Origin: Rhyacophila brunnea
Lineage: Eukaryota > Arthropoda > Insecta > Trichoptera > Rhyacophilidae
Assembly (NCBI GenBank): GCA_022495005.1
Contig: JAGYXB010002029.1
Span: 372,001-436,000 of the forward strand
Direction of reading: 5' to 3'
Length of the DNA stretch: 64,000 nucleotides
The stretch's first letter is position 1; each line of letters starts with the position of its first letter. A program made the position numbers and the translations under genes. The notes under the pieces are model-generated. The model was not told the DNA's origin, ran no database searches, and was given only the letters and a program-made list of their open reading frames with translations. Of this stretch, positions 35,388 through 48,800 are shown one piece after another.

Positions 35388-35840
35388 CAGCGCTCGAAAT
35401 GGAAAATTAAGCGAACCGGAGTGCTCGATAATTTTCAGAAAATATTAACACAATTACTTATCTAATTTTATGTATATTGTGTACAAATAAGACGTGGTTT
35501 AGATTTTTCGTTATATATCTACCTGGCTAAGATGGTTATATTATTATGGAATAAAAATCTTTAGACTTGTGGCATGCGAATGTAATTAGCGCCGTAGGTG
35601 AAAAACGGGGTTTACGATACGTCATAAATACTATTTTTACCATGAGCTCGATAAGTTTCGTATTCAATTTTAAATATGTAAGTACCTATATAATATCATA
35701 AAGTATCTAAGTGACTTTAATTCATTTTTAACAAATCACGTACCGGGACGCAATATTTTTTCCATGAGATGAAGCGATAATTTCATCAATTTCATGAACT
35801 GAAGCTGAATTTCGGTACGCTCTGGTCATTTCGAGCGCTG
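35388..35840 (-). mobile_element. hAT MITE family A, copy 1 (long variant)
   Basis: The ends are CAGCGCTCGAAATGG at the left and TTTCGAGCGCTG at the right. The 8-bp flanks AGTTCATC and AGTTGATC differ at one base. At 453 bp it is about 220 bp longer than the other copies, so it holds extra sequence. Reverse orientation relative to copies 3-6. Confidence 0.75.
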
Positions 35841-36849
35841 AGTTGATCATGTTGCTTAAAAGTAAACTAAGAAATTCAAGGAAAAATACAGTTTTCAAAT
35901 AAAAGTCTATAATAAGAGAAAAATTGGCAATATGTGCATCAATTTCCATTAATGATGTTAATAGATTGTGAATAAATTAAACCTATATTAGTTACTTATG
36001 CGATTATTTCGCGCACCTAGTGGATAACTAATTGCTGGAAAAATACCGCCATACAGTGGTGCTACCAAAGTAGTGGTGCGAAACATAATAATATGTATAT
36101 TGGTGGAAATACGTAGCCACGAAGAGCGAAAGATAAATAATTAGAAGATGCTGGGTAAGGCCTTCATCTAGTAATACATTTACCCTTGCTGATGAAAACC
36201 ATCAGTTTTTAACTCGAACGACAAAAAAATATGCATCTATTAATGATTTCATTATCAATAGGTAGGTATGTAGCAATAATATTATAATATTGGTAATGGG
36301 TCTATAGTAAGTTATATTCGATTGTTTACTTATGAACGTGAACTGCCCATCCCTAACTAGGCAGTATTGGACATGCCAACCAAATGTGCCTTTTATTTTA
36401 CAGAATTAGTCAACACAACTTAAACTCTCAGCATTGGACTATACGCACCATTATTGTTTGACAAAATATCCGATCGATGTATGAATATTCAATGTGTAAA
36501 CTTCAATCTCCCGCCAAACTTAATTCGATTTTCAAAATGTATTCTTCATTAAAACTGAGGTTTAGTTCTCGAAGAAATTCGCAAACGGTAGTCGTTTATA
36601 ATTTATCCACAAATGCGTTTTTGACACATTTGAATTTAATTGGCTTTCGATTGTCATTCTCTGTCAATAAAATTGATCTGTTCTTTTATTATTATTTTAT
36701 TTATTTTTTAAGAGTGAAGTAGGCATTAAAAGAGAAAGTGTAATTATTATACATAGTGTTTATTTTATTGTGAGATTTTAAATTCTTTTCTTTGTACAGT
36801 TTTTTGTTGTTTTTCACAAGTTTAGTTTTTTTTATGAAAGTTTTTCAAA

Positions 36850-36883
36850 ATGTGCGTTAAATATATTTTATTGCTGGTAACAT
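36850..36883 (+). CDS. secreted-protein gene A, exon 1 (signal peptide)
   Basis: ATG TGC starts a 34-base coding segment for MCVKYILLLVT plus the first base of a Cys codon, then a strong donor T|GTAAGT. Gene B's exon 1 has the same start (Met-Cys), the same Cys codon split after its first base, and a T|GTGAGT donor. The true 5' UTR and promoter were not located. Confidence 0.6.
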
Positions 36884-39800
36884 GTAAGTACATACAAAGT
36901 ATCAATCAACTAATTTTTACTATTAAGTACCATTTTTAAGCCAAATTCATTTTTTAAAATAGGAAAATAATACAATACTCGGGGTGGATTAAATCAGCCG
37001 GGACACCAAAATAATCCCACGTCGAATAGAAAAAATATTTATTTTTATTTTAGAGATCATTTAGTTACCTACCTAAGATGGCAAATGATACGAAAAATCG
37101 AATTTCATAATTTTATTAATGGCACCATTTATTAATTATATACTTACTTAATGTTTAATATCTAAGCTAAAAATACGAACTATGATAGCTGTATCTACTC
37201 GTACAAGGATATTATGAGATTATCATAAAATTATATTTTTTATCAGCAAATGAAAAAGTTTGATATCTGTGATTTAGGTATAGCAAATCAGTCCCTGCAA
37301 AATATTATTACATTATAATTAGTAGGTATCTACGTCATATTATTGATTACAAAAAGGTTCAGAGACTTCAACGATAGGTAAGACAAAAAGCCGCGTGTCG
37401 TAATCATGATTGTTGGTGTTTTTTTCTTCATCATTTTTCCCTATGTAGAATTTATTAAAATCTCATCCTTTTGAATGTTTGGTCTTAAATCGTGTGTAGA
37501 TTCGATGGATAAATGCAATACAAATCTTTATCTTTCCGACACGCATTATATCTAGTATGTAAGTATTGATGGGTGCATTCTAAGCGCAGCAGGCGAATAA
37601 ATCTTCTTTCCATGAAGACCCTCAAAATTTGTATGATTTTCTTTCTTCCTTGATTTATCGCATATATAATATGTAATAATATTATAATCTGCCGGCCTGC
37701 ATATAATATTATGATGAGCTGTCTACCCCCACGAGACGTCAATGGTATACAGCGCTCGAAATGGAAAATTTTACGAACCGGAACGCTCGATAATTTTACG
37801 AAAATATTAACGTAGTTAACTAATTTTATGTGTATTTTCCAAAAATAGTATGTTATGATATGTTTATATATTATATTATGTTTTTGTTATTATGGCCTAA
37901 CTAAACTAGATCAAACGGTCAAATTAATTTTTAAACAAGACGGAGCGATAATTTTGGGGATTTTATGAACCAGAATGGCGCTCCGGTCCATTTCGAGCCC
38001 TGAATATACAAAATGACATTTCAATAATTTTATTGTATTGTTTCACAAAGAAAACTGTGTAGAGGAAGGACAGATTCTTCTGGCATTTTGGCCACGACGA
38101 AATCACCTTGAAATGGTGTTAGTGTCATTTGAAACTAACGATACCATCACCTAAATGAATCGGCTGCACTACCATAAGAATCTGACAATATTCTACCTAG
38201 TACCTACCTACCTATTTCCAAAATAAAGTAGGTATGGTATTTATAGAAAGATGTTGGCTTATTTAAGTTTGGAGAACTTACGTATTATAAAGACAATTCC
38301 TCGTGGCTGTAGGTAGGTACCTATTTATCACCACAGAATTTGTAAAAGGCATTCAATTATGATTTGACATGTATATAGCACTACCTAACACGTAAGAATA
38401 TGCGCAATAATTCATTGCTTCATTGATCACACTAATATAATGAAAAGTCTATCTGTAAGTAACGTAAGTAGATAGACAGTTAGCTAACCTCAAGTTACTC
38501 GTTTTTAGCTGCAAGATTTGACAGTCAAATATAATATATTTGAAACAATGAAATAACTCAAACGTATTAAGCAAAACTTGTAAAATTAGATAATCACACG
38601 TTGCTTTATGCATTTAACCGAAAGGACAATTGACCGAAAATTCAATTTAGGTACCATAGGGACGATTCACTGCTAGAAAAAATCACTATCCATGAGCATA
38701 ATTCGTCGAGAGACGTATTAAATTATTTTTTACTTTTATTACAGTCTTATTCTTAATAATTATAATACAGTCCGCCAAATTGAAATTATATGCAGTTTTA
38801 GTTAAAAAAAAAACCTTTATTAAGCCATTTTTACAAATAAAGCGGAGAAAAGTTTAATGTTATTTTGATATATTTATTATAAATATTGACACTCGTATAA
38901 TACAAATTTAAAATATATTTCGTTGAATTTTTGTCCTCACACTGAATTGGGCATGGTGAATCGACTGTGCTGAATTGTCCTTAGTCGCTTTATTTCATAC
39001 TATAGTCAGGCATGTCCAACTGCAAGTAGACTAAGATCTACTATCCAATATCAAAACTGGAAGTGATCTACCACACTACCCCATTGCCATTTTTAGACTT
39101 AAACAGAGGTGTTATAAATTAAACAACACCAGTCGTTTATCGTCACAACTTTTGGTCTTCTTTTAGGCACTCGTTCACTGAACTCGTTGTCAAACTGTTA
39201 TCCTACTCTGCAAAGAGCCTATTCCGCGATTGCAAGGTGAAACTATGCATCAGTTTAATGCCCCTTAAGAAAAGATCTTCTTTATCTTTTACTTCTGTGG
39301 GAGGCAGTTAGTGATGCAATACGAACTTCACGTAATAATTCTTTCCATTCAAAATTTTTATTAAATCATATTATTTTATTACAAGGAACTGAAAGAATAC
39401 GGTTTCTACATTTTCAAGACTCAAATCCTAGTAAAGTGTGATCCACCAAAATCCATCCCGCGATCGATGCGTTGGACATGTCCGCTATAATTTAAAAAAA
39501 AAATGTAACACAGGAACACATTTCGATTAGGAACGTAATCTGCAAACCGGCTAACTGTTCAGGAAGGAGAAAAAACTTAATAATTTAACTATCGAGCGGA
39601 ATTTAACAATTCTAAAAGTACGCTTGGATTTTTTACACACAAATTGCACTATAATTAATACACTATTTTAACTTCCCTTTTATATATAAATATGATTTAT
39701 ATAAAGAGCGGAGTTGTTCCATTTACGATATTGGAAACGAACGATAACGCATTTATTTATAGGTTTAGAAGTTTGAAATTTTGTGTGAGCATAGAAAACA

Positions 39801-42800
39801 TGCTTTATAACAAAATGCCATCAAAATCTAATTTTTTGTCAAAAAATGCAGTTAGCTGGTTCGCAGATTATGCAGTCGATTTGTCATATGATATTTGACG
39901 CAAAGGATACCTAGCATACTTTGTTCAGACAATCCGAGAAGTATCAACATCTGTATCTTATTATTCAAGGCAATATTTTTGGTAGGCGAGCTCTGGCGGA
40001 AAAATAACGTCATGCCTCAAAAGTTTCAGAGCCTGGATTGAGCTCAGTACACGATCTTAGCTATGGGAAATGAGTCACTTAATGAGGACTCCGACCGAAT
40101 AGGTTAATTACGGATAGTGATTTGTTCGGACAGATTAGGTCAATTGTGTCTTTTGTTGCTGTAATAAAATGTATAGTACCTACTAGCGCGTACGAATTAC
40201 GGAATCTCGTCGCAACCCCACACGTTTCTTCCAATACTGCGCGCGCACTCTCGCGAATCTCGTTCGCCTCGAACGACATATTCCGTTCGCCGGGCAGCGT
40301 ATCCTTCGCACCCACGTTTCTTCCTATACTGCGCGCGCACTCTCGCGAATCTCGTTCGCCTCGAACGATATATTCCGTTCGCCGGGCAGCGTATCCTTCG
40401 CACCCACGTTTCTTACTATACTGCGCGCGCACTCTCGCGAATCTCGTTCGCCTCGAACGATATATTCCGTTCGCCGGGCAGCGTATCCTTCGCACCCACG
40501 TTTCTTCCTATACTGCGCGCGCACTCTCGCGAATCTCGTTCGCCTCGAACGACATAAGCGCCACGTGACTCGGGACCGATTTGTTCGCTGGCTAAAGATT
40601 AGTTTTAAAAGATACGTTCGTTCGAGAACGACGCATGTCTACACGATCTCTATTCAGTGCAGCGACAGACATGAAAACTATTGCCGAAATCTGCGCTGAC
40701 ACTCACACGGTTATGGCACAGAAAGAAGAAGTGTCCCACATAATTACCATTTGTATAAAATGACCACCGACATAATACTGTCAAAATTGATTTTCTTAAA
40801 TCGTGATATTAAAACTATATAAAGGAAGTTGTAGAATATGTATTAATCACGTGGAATACTTAATCCAAATATATTGAATCGTCATTCAAATTGAGTGATA
40901 TATTGTTTTTCCATAAATACCTATCACTGAAGCAAGTTTCAATTTAAATTTGTATGATAATTTGTTGTTTTAGAGGTCTTTTTTTGCCTACTTTTCATAT
41001 TATAATAATTGATTCAAGACATTCATTGACATAACATGAAAGTACTTCAAGTAGACCCTATTTTAAGAATTTATAAAACAATTTTCATCATCATCATCAG
41101 GGGCGCGACAACCCGGTGCGGGTCCTGGTCTCCTCCAACAGCTCCCTCCACCTGTCCCTATCCAGTATGGCCGCTTTCCAGTTTGGTACCCCCAGAATAC
41201 GGCAGTCACTGGCAGCTCCATCCAACCAGCGAATCTTTGGCCTCCCTCTTCTTCTACATTCTATTGGATTGCTGGACATCACTCTCTTTACCGGTTCATT
41301 GTCATTCATACGGTGCACACGACCTAGCCATCGCAGTCTCCCAATCTTAATTGATTGAACTGCGCTGAAATCTTCGTACAGCGCGTAGAGCTCAGCATTA
41401 TATCTTCGCCCCCAATTGGTGCCATCCCTGATCGTCCATATATACGGCGGAGAATTTTTCTTTCAAAGATGTTCAGGGCTCGTTCATTTCGCAGAGTTAA
41501 TGTCCAGGTCTCCGATACGTAGGTGAGCACTGGCTTTACAAATGTCTTGTAAAGAGTGCTTTTAGTTCGGCGAGATAGTATGCGGGACTTAAAATGTCTT
41601 AGTAGTCTATGTAACAGGCCAAAGTAGCATTTATTCGCAGACATGATTTTCTTGTTGATTTCTTCTGTAATATCATTATGTCGAGTTACAAGAGAACCAA
41701 GGTATATGAAACTGTCGACCGTATCAAACTTGTATGCACCAATATCTAACTTTGGTGCGACTTATCGTGGTGTGACATAGACAGGCAATAAAAATAAAAC
41801 AATGTTCACCAAAACTTAACTTGCGGAAGTAGAATATATTAATATTTGAAGCGGTTTGGTTGAACACATTTGTTGCCAATGGCCGGTTAGTTTCGTAAAA
41901 TGAAATTTCAATTCAATATTGCCTAGAAGGAGTAATAAAATATAGTGAAGTTAGGCGTTTAAATTCCAGTTACCGGTGGCACTTTCCCTATATACGTCAC
42001 AGTAGTCATCATCCATTAAAGTTTCAATTGAAATCGATTTGTCCTAGAAATAGTATTCAAAATGCGTTATCTATTGCGGAATAATTTTATAAAGTAGGTA
42101 GGTATCGACCAGTAGCGAAGGGTGGATGTAGGCTGTTAAAATCCGCCATACATAATGCACATTAAATTTAGTTAGTTCTTACGTATTTGTTTTTATTGAA
42201 CTAAGACTATAATTTATAGATGGTGTTGGTTAATTTAAAAAAAATCAATTAAGCCCTGCCTAAACCTAACCATAATAGTTTTTGTATACTTCGGGCGATA
42301 CGATAAAATTCTGCATACTTTTTCATTCATACTTATTTGTTTTCGTTGGATTAAAATACAATATATCTATTACATATATTGTTGGTTCATTTTTTAAATT
42401 GATTAAACCCTGCGTAAACCAAGCTATAATAAATAAAAAATATTATTCGATCTATAAAATATCCAAAGTTATATATGATTTAATTGCATAATATTATAAG
42501 ATATTCTAAATATAGATGAGTATTTTTTTGGTATTGTCTATTATGGCTTCGTTTTTGCGGGGCTCAATTGAATTTTAAAAACTAACCAACACCATCTGTA
42601 AATTGTAGTCTTATTTCAATGAAAACAATAACGTATGACAGACAAAATTATGTGTGGACTATTTATGGCGGATCTTAACAGCCTACCTCCACCATTCGCC
42701 GCTGGTATCGAGTTCTTGGTAAACCCAAAATATTAAAATATCCATTTCCTGCGTAAAAATATCAGGCTGAATCACAGGAGGTCATTTAAGATTCTATAAA

Positions 42801-45800
42801 ATGATAACTTTAACGTTTATTGCAAAACCACAGGGACTGATTCATGTACCTATGTATGTGGATGCATATATTATTATCGATTATTATTACGATCGCTGCC
42901 GGTGTTGAAAATATTTATTGGTTACCTATGTAATTCTTCACGGTCAAGTAGTGAAAGTATATTTTAAATATTTAAATATTTCAAGGTCCCATAATAAATG
43001 AACAAAAGAGGTTTTAAAATCCAGTTCCGGCAGATTATTGCTCCAGTTAACCCTTCATCTCCGTTTATACAATGTAGAAACTATAAAGTAAACACAGAAA
43101 TAACTCAAAAATCTGGAATTACAATTTCTGCTTTCAATTTTTCGGGTAGATACACACGGTGACATCTACTTACTTATATTATTTGTTCATATTATCGTAA
43201 AGATTTTCTGTCAGGTTTTTCTGTCTCTTCGGGGGTCGAAAGTGGACAGGGGGCGGATCCTTACTAGTTTTACTATAAGCCAATAATAATATGACAAAGT
43301 TACTATAGATGTAGTATGTATAATTTATATTTATTGCATAAGTTTCAGATATTAATTTTCTTTATTATTTATTTTGATATACCTAACATAGGTACATAAG
43401 AATTGAGTTAACGGGGTTAACATATCCGCCGCTTAGTTGGAGCATATGGACACCATGCGGCGCCTCCAAGAATCTTTGTCGCTAGCCAGCCAGTATTCTT
43501 GCATCGTTCCAAGACCTCGATTTAATACCTAAACAAATACCGATAGCCAACATTAACGCAATTTGATAGTCATTTCACGTAAGAACGAAAACTTTCGTCG
43601 TAATTAAGTAGAATACCAGTAGTTAAATTAGAAAAGCACATTGGCGCGAATTCAGTGGGTACAGGTTTAATTTCCGTCGGGTGTCGTAATTTTTTCAAAA
43701 ATATTTTTTTCTAGTGGGTATTTATATATTTTGATTACTTACTTTTGAATATTTCGTTGAAGCATGAAGTTCCACAGTTGCAGCTGATCCTCTAGTTGGG
43801 ATGTCTAAACAGTCACATCTCCCGTCTCCGACTTTTCTTCTTATATATATTTTCTTTCATATTTTCTTTCATTTCATTATAATAACTAGTTTCTACCTGA
43901 GTATATGCCGTTCTTGAAATTATATATGTAGTTTTATTTTAACAAGAAGAATATGTACTTCAATTAGAATTAAAATATCCACGTAATGAATAATTTTTCA
44001 ATTTGAAGAATTATTTTGTTATTATTTTAACCCTTTAGTGTCCTGATTATCATGTATGAAAATGTGACTGTTATTATGTATTATTGCGTACCTATAAATT
44101 GTATCTAAAAAATATTATCTGATCGTTTAGCTTAGATCCAATATGTTAATCGATACAAGTTGTTACTAAGTTGTTACGCAATTTTTTGTTATGGCAATGG
44201 AGCAACTTTTTGGGGGTGTTTTTTTATTGTTGTTTATTTATCAATATAAATAACCAATCAAAACGAGAATAATAGAGACTTTATAGTCAAGTCTTGATGT
44301 ATCAAAAAACTAGATGAAATAACCGCCAACCAGTTTGATTTACAAAAACTTCACAAAGAAATTCTTAACTGACAATTGGCCAAAAAGATAAAAAAAATAC
44401 AATACTTAGGTTATGATATTTTTATTTTGTTCTTTTTAAAAAAACATACAAATATTATTCATTGTAGCTGAAAAATACTGCACGGTAAATACTCATTGTT
44501 GGTACGTACACAGAAGGCGATTTTATTTGACACAGATGATGCAATCGATTCATCATAATATTTAAAAGTAGGCATCGAGAAAGTTCACACCTGTCATACA
44601 ATTATTAAATTATACCAAAATCTTAAAAATATGCATATTTCTCATAAAATTAGTACAAAATCTTATTGAAATCAGGGCTCGAAATGGACCGGAACGCACC
44701 GGAGCGCCGTTCCGGTTCATAAAATCCTCAAAATCGCGTGGAAAAAATAATTTGACCGTCTGAGCGAAATTGGCCATATCCAAAATCTAACGCACTTATT
44801 TTTATAAAATATCTACTCATAAAGTTATACGTATGTAAATATTTTCGTAAAATTTTCCATTTCGAGCGCTGATTGAAAGCATAAAAAATCCTTGCTACTA
44901 ATATGAAACAGGCTATAACATAAACACTCAAACAAATTCGTACATGCACACAACACTATTAAGTGTTATCATTGTCCTTTTCAATAACAATCAATTTTAC
45001 TTAGAGGATTGTGATTGTAGGAATGAGGTTAATTAATATTTTTACTTGGTGCGTTGCTAGTTGGAGTTTATGGTTTTAATTTTATTTTTATTTTTTATCG
45101 CGCCGAGCTTAAAATCGGTCAGTACCTCGGGCCTCCACGCTCGTAAACCTGCAACTGTTGGTATTGATTACAAATTGTAATCCTCAATGGAAATAACTGT
45201 TAATGCAAGGTTTTTAAAGACAAATATTATTAATATGCTATTCATATTATGACAAAACTCTCAGCAGGCCTACATGGATTTGTGGACTGGAAACTGAAAT
45301 ACTGAGCCTTATCAAGAAAAGTTAAAACAAAGCTGGATTTAATTGAAAGGATGATATTGAGAAAACTCTTCTGAGCTATATTATATGAAGTTGACATGAC
45401 GTGACGAGGAAAGTACAATAACAACATATTATATTATACGCGTTGCAAGACAAGTGTTACATGATAAAATATAAAGCCTTGTTTAAATGAATAATTTTAT
45501 TGTTGATGTATTACTATTTATTTCAATAAGAAACAATCATTATTTTCTACAAACAGTTGCATTCGAAGTATGAGCGATAACTAGCACTACGATCGAAATG
45601 TACAGTTTCTTGCCACGATCTGACTATATAATATCCAGTTAGTCCAAATCATATGAGATACATTCTTGTCTTTCCGTCCACCACACTACGTCTCCTCACC
45701 CGTTATTCAAACGTATATAATGGCGTAACAAACGTTAAGCGCACTTAACGATCGTACTGGAAGTATCACAGGAACAACTTCCATGACCATTGTTTGCGTG

Positions 45801-45808
45801 CACTATTA

Positions 45809-45849
<41 letters not shown>

Positions 45850-48800
45850 GGTACATCCTCGATGAGAAAATACCTTATCGCTCGTCGTGAAATGCCACAA
45901 ACTTTTTGAAAGCTGAAAATGTTTCCCTCCTAGATAACATGTCGTAGTGGACGACCGGTCCAACTGAGGGTCGGATCGAAGCTCTTCCCTTTCAAAGGAT
46001 ATATCGGGATACTCACAGAGAATGTGATCGGTATCCTGAAATTCGCAATGAAACCCATGCTTATTACTTACGTACCAGGGAACAAAGAATTAATAGGAAC
46101 CGAAATACCTAACCGGTGTGGAGTAACAGGCAACCGATCTAGCGTGTGGAAGAATATGGGATACACTTAAACACGTGCCAAGAATATGTCATTATTAATA
46201 TATTCTTCGTTCTGACAACTGTCTCGGTTTATGCACTGACGCTAATTCAATATTGGTGTATTTGAAGATTGCAATACACACTATTGCACAGCTATAAATA
46301 TTGTGTGTTTTATTTTCGTAGGACACTCACACATTCAAAACTCTGCTTAAAAATGTAGTGTATTGTATAGCTAACGTGACCACACATCCCGATTTTAGTT
46401 AGCTTATGCCCTATTCCTATCCATGGTAGCAATTTCAAAAAAAGGCGCGAAAAATCAAAAAATCGATAGAAAAGCACCGGTAGAAAGGGTCTTTTCTCTT
46501 ATTTAAGAAAAACACGGTTGCAAGTCGCAGTTCTTAAAGCAATGTTAATTACCAAATAAATTTTAAGAAGTCCTGCCAAGAATTTCATTTATATTTGAAA
46601 TCTAAACCAAATATACTTTGTTCTTCAGAAAAATATAAGACTAGATAATTATATAATTATTTGCACGTGTTCATTCTTGTTCTTTTCATTAATAAATAAA
46701 AACTATGAAGAAATTTAATATGCGTTTCCTTGAATACACAGAAGTACTATTACACAAGAATTAGTAGATGTCCTGTTTTGAGGAAAAATAATTACAAGAT
46801 AAAATGAACTTTTTATATACTTACAACTTTTTTTAAATTTTCTGTTGAATTATACTCAATATGCTCAAACTTGTACTTGATATGAAGTAAACAACAAACA
46901 AACAAACAAACAAACAAGCAAATATAGAATAGGTACTGAAATGTCATTTGGATTTCCATAGTAACGCACGTATACATTAATAATTTAGTTGCTAGGACCA
47001 CCCACTTAGCAACCAATAATAGTGGATTGGATTGATTAGACGGACCGGACTTACTCAGTTAGTAAATGAGTGTGATCAAAAAGTTTGACTATAACTAGAG
47101 GGAGTCTTATGAAATTGCAGTATTAAAACACTCAATGTCATTTCTGGAATGTTTTTGTGTGGTAGTTTTACAGTCAGAGCAAATTTTATACTTTGTAAGT
47201 TGACAGATTGGAATTGAAACATGACTACATGTTTATAGCCGACGTCTTTATTTTCACTTTGCCATAAGAGTGATATACAAAATGATTGACAGTTTGCCAA
47301 GCATTTGATTGAAAATTCATACATGATGGTTAACCCATCACCAAGAGTGTCTTCATTTTTGTACTAGGGGCTGAAGTCGAATTCTATTCAGCTTAAAATT
47401 AATAAATAATTATCCAAAAATAATATTAAGATAATAAATTAAAATCTCATTACCCACACCCAGCGTTGCAAACTTAGCGTTTTAAGAAAAAAACACCCGG
47501 TGGCAGTGCAACCTGTCAAAATTATTATCGATGGATTTCTTCCGAAATAACTTTCCATACAAAACAGAATTAACTGAAAATGAATTCAATTCTACTTAAA
47601 GATGGCTAAAAGTATTAAAAGAATGCATTGGCATCGTGTTCTGATATATTTTAAAAGTTTTAAATGTCTAGCTAGTCGGGAAGTTAGTTAAAAATCGATT
47701 GCAAGATTTGTACCGGACAAACAACCACTGGACAAATAAGAATACGAGCTAATAAAAATGTTGTAAAATAAATGGTCACGTTAGGTATAGCCTATCTGAA
47801 TTCTTTTTATTAATCTGTGTTGTGTTACGTATATTATCCAAAAATAATTTACAGCTATTAATATAACACATATTAGGCTTTCTGGTAACCACTAAATAAG
47901 TGCCCATTATTAGTTGTCAAACTAGTAATAATTTTAGTCACACATATTGCTCAAAGTCGAAGGCTTTAAACTCACTTATATTATTATTTTCTAATTTCCT
48001 TGAACTCTCGTATAAATAATATTGTCGAGATACCCGTGTAAACTACCTCCTAGAAATGTATTGGTTCGAAAGCAAGAGTGTAATGAAAGAGAAGTAACAA
48101 AACTGTTTGACAATTAATATTCATTCACGATTGACCAACTTAGGCCCGTTTCAGACGGGATACCGGTGTCGCGCTCGATATAATATAGGAGGCTCGATAT
48201 AATATAATTGGCTCTGGGGCGTTCGTAAACATAATACAAAGGCCCCTTTATTCGAATCCAATGGCCTCCTTATTATATATGAGCGCGACACCGGTGTCCC
48301 GTCTGAAACGGGCCTTATAGTCACTCTTCATATTATTCCATTAATATACATTTGTGTTGTACCGATTTGGGACTCAGTATTTCAAAACTTTTCATCAATG
48401 AATATCAACATTAATTGTTTTTAATTAACCATTTTTTTATTCAACGAACAATTCACAAGATTTAAGAATGTAGCATTCTAATTATTGAACATACATAATT
48501 TTGAAAACACTTCTGAGAAAATATATTATAACCAATAGAAAAAATCTTTTTGAATAAAAGTAAGACCCCGCAGCAATCGAACCTGCATCTCTCGGATATC
48601 GCGCCCATGCACAAAGACCACTATAATACTAAAGGAGTCATACTTAATTGCGACAAATTTTAACTAATTGCTTTTAATACTCATCGCTTTCCAAATTGAG
48701 CTACTATTGGCGATCGGTTTTTGTATTTTAAATCAAAGTAGGTATTACTTTAATTAACTAACCTAACCTAACCGACGTCAAGGATCACTCCAAGATTTTT

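Noticed and set aside
40207..40560. CRISPR array
   Set aside because: The units are contiguous and near-identical with no repeat-spacer alternation, and the DNA is eukaryotic.
40079..40568. Overlapping open frames up to 148 codons on both strands, Arg-rich
   Set aside because: They arise from the 92-bp tandem repeat; each frame cycles through the same unit in three phases. No protein is implied.
41460..41480. A further hAT family A end (CAGGGCTCG near 41475)
   Set aside because: It continues as LINE coding sequence (ERALNIFERK on the minus strand) and shows no inverted partner.
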